64,000 bases of DNA from Microbacterium amylolyticum (lineage in GTDB: Bacteria; Actinomycetota; Actinomycetes; Actinomycetales; Microbacteriaceae). Every line of letters begins with the position of its first letter. Positions within the stretch are counted from its first letter, which is position 1. The stretch spans positions 1,674,001 through 1,738,000 of the forward strand of contig NZ_CP049253.1 in the NCBI RefSeq assembly GCF_011046975.1, in the 5' to 3' direction. The position numbers were made by a program, and so were the translations under genes. The notes beneath the pieces are model-generated. The model saw nothing but the letters and a program-made list of their open reading frames with translations. It was not told the DNA's origin and searched no databases. Positions 15,790-25,900 of this stretch are shown piece after piece.

Positions 15790-16957
15790 GCCGCAGGTGC
15801 TTACCGCGCCCGTGACGCCCATCGCTGAGCGTGCACAGCGCTTCGCCGACGAGACGCTGCGACCTAACGCCGCTTTCTTTGATCGCCAGGGCTGGCTGCC
15901 GCGCGATGTGATCGATGAGATGGCCGGTCTCGGGCTGCTGGGTGCGCCGATCGGCACCGAGTGGGGCGGAGCCGGATGCTCCGCGCACGAGTACGGCGAG
16001 ATCACTGAGATCATCGGCCGTGCCTGCGCGTCGACGAGGACGCTCATGACTGTGCATTCGTCGCTGGTCGGCCAGACGATTCAGCGGCGAGGGAGTCGCG
16101 AACAGAAAGTGCACTACCTTCCCGAGCTGGCTGCCGGCCGGATGCTGGCCTGCTTTGCACTGTCGGAGCCGGAAGTCGGATCGGACGCCAGCGCCGTGCG
16201 AACGACCTACACCCGCACTGCCGACGGCTACCGCCTGTCGGGCCGCAAACGCTGGATCTCGTTCGGCGGGATCGCAGACTGTTTCTTGGTCATCGCCACG
16301 GGTGAGGCTGGACCCTGTGCCTTTCTCGTCGAGCGTGACTTCGGCGGGGTGACGACGCGCGGTATCGACGGGATGATCGGCAGTCGCGCGAGTGCGATCG
16401 CCGACGTCTGGTTCGACGATGTTCCGGTGCCCGCGGCGAATCGGCTTGGTGCCGAGGGTGCTGGCTTTGCCTTCATCGCAAACACAGCCTTGCAGTTCGG
16501 GAGATTCAGCGTCGCGTGGGGTGGTGTCGCGCTCATCCAGGAGGCGCTGGATGTGATGTCGGAGTACGCGTCGCAACGTGAGCAGTTTGGCGCAGTCATT
16601 GGCTCCCATCAGCTCGTGCGCGCTCTCATCGCGGATGCCTTCGTCGATGCAGCGGCTGCGCGTGAACTGGCCGTCGCGGCGGCGCGATCGGTTGAAGCGC
16701 GGGCGGGCAGCGCCGTTATTGACACCAACGTTGCGAAGCAGTTCGCTGCCCGCGCCGCGACGCGCGTCACTGCCGACGCCGCGCAGGTGCTGGGTGCGAA
16801 CGGCTGCTGGGAGGGCCATCCGGCCGAGCGACTTCTTCGCGAGTCGAAGATTCTCGAGGTCATCGAGGGGACTACTCAGCTTCAGCAGCTCATCATCGCA
16901 GAACATGCCCTGGCTGGCTTCACGTCGTCCAGGAACAACCTCGGGAAGATCGCATGA
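15773..16957 (+). CDS. Acyl-CoA dehydrogenase-like enzyme (FkbI/ZmaE type)
   Basis: A 394-residue flavin-dependent dehydrogenase. Motifs visible are FALSEPEVGSDASAVRTTY (FAD/substrate loop), WISFGGIADCFLV, and the C-terminal LLRESKILEVIEGTTQLQQL with the usual catalytic-region glutamate. In the fkb and zma pathways this enzyme oxidises the ACP-bound intermediate to the malonyl level. With no O-methyltransferase nearby the product should be hydroxymalonyl-ACP. ATG 15773 is used; a GTG lies one codon before. The stop overlaps the first megasynthase start (ATGA). Confidence 0.9.
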   Translation: MTTLHEPQVLTAPVTPIAERAQRFADETLRPNAAFFDRQGWLPRDVIDEMAGLGLLGAPIGTEWGGAGCSAHEYGEITEIIGRACASTRTLMTVHSSLVGQTIQRRGSREQKVHYLPELAAGRMLACFALSEPEVGSDASAVRTTYTRTADGYRLSGRKRWISFGGIADCFLVIATGEAGPCAFLVERDFGGVTTRGIDGMIGSRASAIADVWFDDVPVPAANRLGAEGAGFAFIANTALQFGRFSVAWGGVALIQEALDVMSEYASQREQFGAVIGSHQLVRALIADAFVDAAAARELAVAAARSVEARAGSAVIDTNVAKQFAARAATRVTADAAQVLGANGCWEGHPAERLLRESKILEVIEGTTQLQQLIIAEHALAGFTSSRNNLGKIA

Positions 16958-19900
16958 GCGAGTCACAGATCATCACCGCCGAGACCCTCGCAGCTTTCGC
17001 GGCGGGGGAGCAGCCCGCGGACCTCTTCCATGCATCTGGGGCACATCGGCGTCGCGCCGTCTTTCTCTTTCCCGGTCAGGGAGTGGTCTTCGACGGGATG
17101 AGCGCTGGGCTGTGCGAGCAATCGCCGGTATTTGCCGCTCGCATGCGTGAGTGCGATGCTGCGTTTCAGGCTGTCACCGGCTGGTCGGTCTGGGATGTCA
17201 TCCACCAGGTCCCGTCAGCGCCCCCGCTCACTGATCTCGACGTGCTCGAACCCGTCATCGTGTCGATCATGCTCTCGCTCGCTGAACTGTGGCGTGCAGC
17301 AGGTGTCGAGCCCGAGGCCGTTATCGGTTACAGCATCGGCGAGATCGCGGCGGCGGGCTTCTGCGGCGCTATGTCGTTGGATGAGGTCGCACGAGTAACC
17401 GTAGCGTGGGCACGTGGGCAGAAGCCCATTGCGGGGGCAGGCGTCATGGCTGTTCTCGGCCGCTCGGCCGAAGATGTCGAACCCCACATCACCTCGCTGT
17501 CGTCCGTGTCGATCGCGGCTCGCCTCTCGCCGACATCCACCGTGATCTCGGGTGAAGAGCACGAAGTCGCAGCCGTTATGCGCGCGACACGCGACGGCGG
17601 TGGCTACGCCCAGAACATCTCGGTCGATTTCGCCGCACACTCGCCCGCGGTGGAACCCGAGCGTGACCGCATCCTCGAACTACTCGGAACGTGCGAGCTG
17701 GGCCCGTCGCGGCTGCCGTTCTACTCGAGCCTGCGCGGCGGACTCCTCGATACCGTTGGCCTCGGGGCTGAACACTGGTACGACCTGCTGCGCGAGCCGT
17801 TCGATCTCGCCGCTGCCGTTACAGCAGCCTGCGCCGACGGCTTTGACGCATTCATCGACCTTGAGCCGCACGCCGGACTCGGAAAAGCGCTCTCGCAGAC
17901 GTTCGCTGCCATCGACGTCGATGCCATCGCCGTACCGAGCCTTCGCCGTGATCAGCAAGATGCCGCACGTTTCGCGCGTTCCGCTGCCTTCGCGTTCGCT
18001 AACGGTGTCGATGTCGACTGGGCCGCGCTCGCGGTTGCCCTGCCTCACATCACTGCGGCAACCGTGGCTCCCGCGACGCAGGCGGCGGTCAAAGCGTCCG
18101 ATCCCGGCAATGAGAGCGACCTGCTCGCAGCGCTCACAGCCCGGGTCACTGCTCTGCTCGACGGCACGCGTGCGGACACGCCTGCCGTGCTCGCGGCCGC
18201 GGCCGGCACGAACGCCGATACGACGAGTCTGTTCGACCTGGGTTTGACATCGATCGAACTCGTGGAATTGGCAGAACTTCTGCAGCAGCGCACCGGTGTC
18301 GAACTCGAAAGCACTTTCGTGCTCGATTATCAGACTGTCGAGCACATTGTGGCAGAAATCGCTCGACGCCGGACGCCGGATGAAGCGCCAGCCCCGGCCG
18401 CGGCGACATCCGTACGCAGCGAAAGTGCGACAGATTTTGCCGAGCCGATTGCCATCATCGGTATGGGTATGCGCCTGCCCGGTGGCATCCGGACGCGAAG
18501 CGCCCTGTGGAAGATCCTTGACGAAGGGATCGACGTCGTCACGCCCGTTCCCGCCGGGCGCTGGGAACATAGCGACCTGGACCTGTCCGAGATCACAACG
18601 ACCGATGGTGGCTATCTCAGCGATATTGATCAATTCGATCCGCTGTTCTTCGGTATCTCGCCGAAGGAAGCCGAGGTCATCGACCCGCAGCAGCGCCTGC
18701 TTCTCGAGCTCACGTGGGAAGCGATAGAAGACGCCGGGTACGACCCGTTCCGCATTGGCCGCGAGAGCCGCGTCGGCGCGTTCGTCGGGATCATGCCCGA
18801 TGACTACGGCCAGGTCGGCCGCAATCTCGGGCACGCACCCGGTGCATACTCCGTGCTGGGCGTGTTGAGCAACGTGGCCGCCGGTCGTGTCAATCACACG
18901 TTTGGTTTCACCGGCCCGAGCATCGCGGTTGACGCCGCATGCGCCTCGTCCATCCACGCGATTCACCTGGGCGCGAGTGCACTGCGCCAGGGAGACTGCG
19001 ACGTGGCGGTGGCGGGCGCCGTCAACCTGATCCTCAGCCCGGAGTGGCATGTGTCGTTCTCAGCGCTTCAGGCGTTGGCGCCGAGCGGGCGTTGCCGCAG
19101 CTTCGACGCCGGTGCCGATGGTTACATCCGCAGCGAGGGCGCTGCCATGGTGACACTCAAACGACTGTCTGACGCACAACGCGACGGTGACGAGATCATC
19201 GCCGTGCTGCGCGGCTCATCGGTCAACCACAACGGTGGTGACGGTGGTTTCACTGTGCCCAGCGGGCAAGCACAGGCCCAGGTCATTCTCGGAGCTCTCG
19301 CTCAGGGCGGGCTCGGCATTGACGACGTCTCGTACATCGAGGCGCACGGTTCGGGAACTCCGATCGGCGACCCGCAAGAGGTCAATGCCCTCGCACGCGT
19401 ATTCCGCGATCGTCAGCAGCCACTTTCGGTCGGCAGCATCAAATCGCACCTGGGTCACCTGGAGGCGGCGGCTGGCATGGCCGGACTGTGCAAGGTGATC
19501 GCGTCGATGGATCACGCCACGATCCCGGGGATTCTGCACTTCTCCGAGCCCAATCCGCTCATCTCCTGGGACAGCATTCCCATGCGGGTCTCGGCGCACG
19601 GCCAACCGTGGAACACGGATGGCTCTCCGCGGCGAGCCGGGATCAGCTCGTTCGGAATCAGCGGCACCAACGCACACCTGGTCGTCGAGCAGGCACCGCG
19701 AACGCAGCGTGCGGTGCGCGAGGTAAATGGGCTACCCGTGCTGATCGGGTTGTCAGCCAACGACGCGGACGCACTCGAAGAGTCAGCCGCCCAGGTCGCC
19801 GAGTGGCGATCGCACGGCGACCATGTCGCCGACATCGCCGCCACGTGGTCAACCCGCCGGGCCCTGGGCTATCGACGCGCGCTGATGACAATCGATGACA

Positions 19901-22900
19901 GCGATAGCCGTGAACTCGTCGCCGTATCGCTAGACGACGATGCCCCGACATCGGTTCGAACTCGCGGAGTGGTCTTTGTGTTCTCCGGTCAGGGGACGCA
20001 GTACCTCGGCATGGGAGCCCACCTGTACGAGCATGCGCCGGCTTTCCGCGCACGCATCGACGAACTGGCCGACGAATTCGACAACGCCGCGAATCTGCCA
20101 GTGCGCACTGCGATTCTCGGCGATGATGAAGCCGTGTTCAGCGATCAGCTGCTGACGCAAGCATCGATCTTCTCCGTGCAGGTTGCACTCGTCGAACTTT
20201 GGCGCGATCTGGGCGTCGTGGCGGATGCCGTGATCGGCCACAGCATCGGCGAGTACGCTGCGGCAGTCGCAGCTGGGGCGATGACTTGGCAGCAGGGCGT
20301 GCACGCTGTCGTCGAGCGGGGACGCGCCGTCGGCACGGGAGTTGCTGATGAAGCGATGGCGACCCTGCTCGCACCGGCACAGCACGTGCGAACGCTGATC
20401 GAAGACATCAACGACATCAGCATCGCCGCTGTCAACGGGCCAGAGAACACCACCGTGTCAGGCACAGTCGAGGCCGTCTCGACGCTGCGCAAGAAGGCAC
20501 GATCTGAGCGCATTTTTGTGGAGAGGCTCGACGTCCCGCGCGCTTTTCACTCGCCGCTCATGGCACGCGAGGCTACCGCGCTCGGTACGGCGCTGCAGAG
20601 CGCGACATTCAGCCAGCCCACGGCCGCCTGGTTCTCGACCGTCACGGGCGAGCAGATCGAGGGGATTGATTCGCACTACTGGGCACGTCACCTAGCCGAA
20701 CCGGTGCAATTCGAAGCGGCGCTGGCCGCCGCCGGAACCGCCGGCTACGACCTGTTCCTCGAGATCGGCTCGACGGCGACTGTGGGCGGCCTCATCGCTC
20801 AGCAGAGCGCCGGTTCCGAGGTTCTCACGAGCCTTCGGGCCGGGCGGCCGGATGCCGAGCAGCTCGTGCAGACGGCCGGTCGCCTCTGGGAACTCGGCGC
20901 CGATGTGCGCCTGTCTCGTCTCCCCGTCGCCCGGGGAAACCGACTGCACGACCGAACCCCACGCCCCTTCAGCCGCCAGCGGGTCTGGTACCGCGACCTA
21001 AGGAATGAGCACATGGAGACAGCACAGGAATCCCCAGAGCACCACGCCCAGGTGCTCAGCTACGTCATCGGCGCGCTCGAGCAGATCACCGGCGCCACCG
21101 GGTTGACGGCGGACAGCGAGCTGTTCGGGCTCGGAGTGGACTCGCTGATGCTCGTTCAACTCTCGAACCGCCTCGAGCGGCAGTTCGGGCTCGCCGTCGC
21201 CGTACGCGAGTATTTCGAATCACTGCACACGCTCGGGCTGATCGCCGAACATGTATCGGCGCACACGGTTCCCGCGGTTCAGACGGAGCCAGCTCAGGTT
21301 GAGCCGGCTCAGGTCGAGGAGACGCCGAGCACCGCCGTATCCGCAGGCCGCGCGCCGGGTACGGCCGCTGGCGAATCCAATGCAGCACTCGTTCCGAATC
21401 TGCCGACCGCAGCCCCCGCGCAGGCGAGCATCGCGCCGCTTTCCGCGCCCGCAGAAAGCACCCACGCAGTCATCGAGCGCCAACTTGCACTCATGCAGCA
21501 GCAGCTCGCGGTGCTCGGCGGGCAGAGCGTCGGCATCGAAGCGGCCGAACAGCAGGCCGCGCTGACCGCTTCTCTCGCACCGGTCACAGCGCCAAGCCCG
21601 CAGACTCTCACCGCACCCGAGCCGACAATTCTGCCCGCCCAGCCGGGCTCTGCTGTCGCCTGCAGGATTAGCCCATCGGGAGTGCCGACTGTGCGCCGCA
21701 CGGGATCGCACTCGAACAACATCTCCCTGCACGATGACGGCCTCAGCGCCGAGCAGGAGCGATTCGTGCGTGGCTTCGTGCGACGCTATGTGGCACGCAC
21801 AGCGAAATCGAAAGCATACGCCGAGCGACACCGCGGCCACTTGGCCGACTGGATCGCCTCGCTGAACTTTAATCCGAGCCTGAAAGAGACGGTGTATCCG
21901 GTCGTCTCTGAGCGTTCACAGGGCGCCTATTTCTGGGACGTCGACGGCAATGAGTACCTTGACACGACCATGGGGTACGGCGTTCATTTCTTCGGACACA
22001 GCCCCGACTTCGTGGTCGATGCGATCAGTGCCCAGCTAGAGAAAGGCTACGACCTCGGCCCACAGAACGCCGTCGTCGGCGAGGTCGCCGAGCTCATCGC
22101 AGGCATGACAGGTGCCGAACGCGTCGCCTTCTGCAACACCGGCACCGAGGCTGTCATGGTTGCTGTGCGTCTTGCACGGGCTGTCTCAGGGCGTGACGGC
22201 ATCGTGCGCTTCACGACTTCATTCCACGGCGCATACGACGGTGTACTCGCTGAAGCGGACGGCGACGAAAGCATGCCGATGTCGATTGGCATTCCGCAGA
22301 GCGCGATCGATGACACCACTGTGCTCACCTACGGAAGCGATGAGGCGCTGCGCCGGATCGAAGAGAACGCCGAGAACCTCGCGGCGGTTCTTGTCGAGCC
22401 GGTTCAGACACGTAACCTCGCTCTGCAGCCGGAAGCATTCTTGAAGAAGCTGCGTGAAGTGTGCACGCGGCACGGGATCGCGCTGATCTTCGATGAGATC
22501 GTCGTCGGATTCCGCGTCGAGCTCGGTGGTGCGCAATCGTACTTCGGCGTCCGCGCCGATATCGCGCTGTATGGAAAGCTGCTCGGTGGCGGTATGCCGA
22601 TCGGGATCATCGCCGGTGACGCACGGTATCTCGATGCGGTTGACGGTGGCTCGTTCAACACAGACGACGACTCGAAGCCAGCGACACCGACGACGTTCTT
22701 CGCCGGCACATTCTGCAAGCATCCGTTGACGATGGTCGCGTGCCGCGCGGTGCTGCAGCGCTTGCGTGACGGCGGCGAGGAGGCTTTGACGCGTCTGAAT
22801 GACCTGACAGCCGACTTCGCACGTCGCGCGAACGCGCTTTTCGAGTCGGAGCATGTGCCACTGCGCGTACTGCAGTTCGCCTCGGTTTACCGCTATGAAA

Positions 22901-25900
22901 CGCTGCCGGCGGTCGACATGGCGATGCTCGGATACGAGACCAACCTGTACTTCAAACTGCTCCTCGAGCACGGCATCTTCGTGTGGGAAAAGCACATCGG
23001 CTTCTTCTCCATGGAGCACACCCCCCAGCACGCCGATCACATCCTCGCGGCGCTCAAGGCAAGCATCGACACCCTTCGCTCAGGAGGATTCAGTTTTCAG
23101 CGAACCGGTCGTCGCTCGGCGACAGTCGCAGCTGCAGTGCACGCAGACGCCGATGCGGAGGGAGCGCGGGCGATCTCCACACAGGAGAAGCGCGTCTTCG
23201 TCCTCTCACAGCTGAAAGGCGGTAATGAGGCGTACCAGGTTGTCAGCGGGCTGAAGTTCGATACGGCGCCAGACGTCGATGCGCTCACAGCCGCGCTACA
23301 TGCGGCGGCGACGGCGCACTCGGCGCTGCGCACGAGCTATCGCGTCGATGGCGCAGACGTCGAAGCACACGTCGATGCCTCGGCAACCGTGACGGGAGTG
23401 CACGTCGACCTCCGTGTTGAGGCCGACACAAGTCTCGAAGGTGTCGTCCGCGAGCTGACAGCACCCTTCGACCTCGCGGTTGCTCCTCTCTGGCGATATG
23501 CCCACGTGATCGACCAGCAGGGTGTGCACCGGCTGCTGATCAGCATGCACCATGCGATCGCCGACGGTACGTCGATGCAGATTCTCTTCGCTGACATCGC
23601 GCATCACGTCGACACCGGGCGCATCATCGGGCCGGATGCCTCCTATGAGAGCTTTGTCGTCGAACAGAAGAAGGTAGCTCCGACGTACGCCGATGACCGT
23701 GGCTGGTGGCTGTCGGCCTTTGAGACTCTGCCTCCGGCGCTTGAACTGCCGCTGGCGAAGCCGATGCCAGATATCTCGGACTTCCGCGGCGGACATGTCA
23801 CCTTCACGATCCCAGAGGATCTCGCAGCGAGCCTGAAGAAGCTCGCTGGTGAGCACCGTGTCACCCTGTCATCGCTGTACGCCGGAATGTGGATCATGCT
23901 GCTGGCCCGCGTCTGCCAGGTTGACGACGTATGCATCGGCATCCCAGTCGATGAGCGCAACGGCGCATACGAGCACACAATGGGAATGTTCGCGCAGACC
24001 GTCCCGCTGCGGGTCGGTGTGGGGTCGGATGAGTCAGCGCTCGAGGTGATCCGTCGTACCCAGAAGGCCACGATCGATTCGCTGGAGCACTCTGCATACT
24101 CATACGACAATCTCGTTGCCGACCTCGGTGTGCACGGCCAGCTCGGGCGCAACCCGCTGTTCGATGTGATGTTCACGCTGAACCGTGCCGGTGGCATCCC
24201 CGAGCAGATCGGGCAGGCGCGTACGCAACTCATTCCCGTTGAATCACCGTGGGCGATGTTCGCTCTCGCCCTTGAACTCACCGAGGTTGAGGGGATCGTC
24301 CTAGGTGATGTGACCTTCTCCGACCCGGTTGGGCGTGCGAACGCAGAGCGACTGGGTGAGCAGTTCGTCGCACTCGCAACCTCGTTGCTCGCCGATCCGC
24401 GAACTACGGCGGCAACGCTGGACATCGTCGGCACTCAGCGGGAGACCATCATCACGGCGGGCACCGGCCCCGCCAAGCCGGTGCGTCTGCCGATCGAGCT
24501 CCTCGCTGAGTCATTCACCTCCTGGCCCGAACGCATCGCTGTGCGCTCGGCCGAGGGTGAGACGACCTACGCCGAGCTCTGGGCTCGTGCGCACGACTTT
24601 GCCGCTCACTTGCGTGCACGCGGCATCGAGTCCGGAGATGTCGTCGGAATCAGCCTGCCCGGCGGCTCAGAACTGCTGGCAGCGACAATCGGCGTCCACC
24701 TGGCGGGTGCCGCATGGCTGCCGATCGATGTCAGCACCCCCGCGCTGCGACTGCAATCAATTCTCGAGACGTCAGCGGCCGTACTCGTACTGACCACAGC
24801 AGAGCTCGCGAAATCGGAGGCTTTGGGTGGCCTCGGCGTCAGCATCGACCAGGTGGCAGGCGGCGATGCTCAAAGCCGTGAGGTCGCTGAACGCGGGAGA
24901 GCGGATGTCGCCTACGTGATCTTCACCTCGGGATCCACGGGCATGCCGAAGGGCGTCGTGCAGACAGATCGCGCTCTCGGGAACTTCCTCACCGCGTTCC
25001 CTGAAGCGGTCGATTGGAGTGAGGGCAGCGCTGTTGCGTGTTTGACGACGCCCTCCTTCGACATCCATCTGCTGGAGACGCTGGTGACGCTGGTTCGCGG
25101 CGGAGCGGTGGCGTTCCCCGACCCGAAGAAACCGACCACACCATCCGCGATTGCCCGGCTGGTGGCTGAGGCTGAGGTGCAGATCCTGCAGATGACGCCC
25201 ACGCGGCTACGTATGCTCGCAGCTGACATCGGTGCCTTCCAGCAGGCGCTGAGTCAGATCACCACGCTGATCATCGGCGGAGAGGCCTTCCCAGACGATC
25301 TCCGGGAGAAGCTGGCGGCATTCGAGGGTCTCGAGGTCTTCAACGCCTATGGACCGACGGAGACCTGCATCTGGTCATCGGTGCGGCGAATCGAGCCCGA
25401 GGCACCCGTTTCGTTGGGCACGCCTCTGGCCAACACGACGCTGTACGTCCTGGACGCTCAGCTGTCTCTCGTGCCGGATGGCGTCGAGGGCGACCTGTGG
25501 ATCGGCGGCGACGGCGTGTCGCCCGGTTATCTCGGCCGCGACGATCTCAACAGCACTGTCTTCGCAGCCAACCCCTTCGGAGACGACATCATCTACCGCA
25601 CGGGTGATCGTGCGGTATGGATCGATGGCGAGCTCCGCCACCGAGGACGGCAGGACAGCCAGGTGAAACTGCGTGGCTACCGTGTCGAGCTCGAAGAGAT
25701 CGATCGTGTTCTGGCACAGCTTCCGGGAATTGCCGAAGCCGCCACAACAGTGACCGAAGAGTCACCGGGAAACATGCTGCTGCGCGGCTTCGTACGGTGT
25801 GAGACGGGCGCGCACTGGGAAGCAGCGCACATTCGCGCAGCGCTAGCCGAGCGGCTTCCGTCGTACATGGTGCCAGCCTCTGTTGAGGTGCTGGCCGAGA

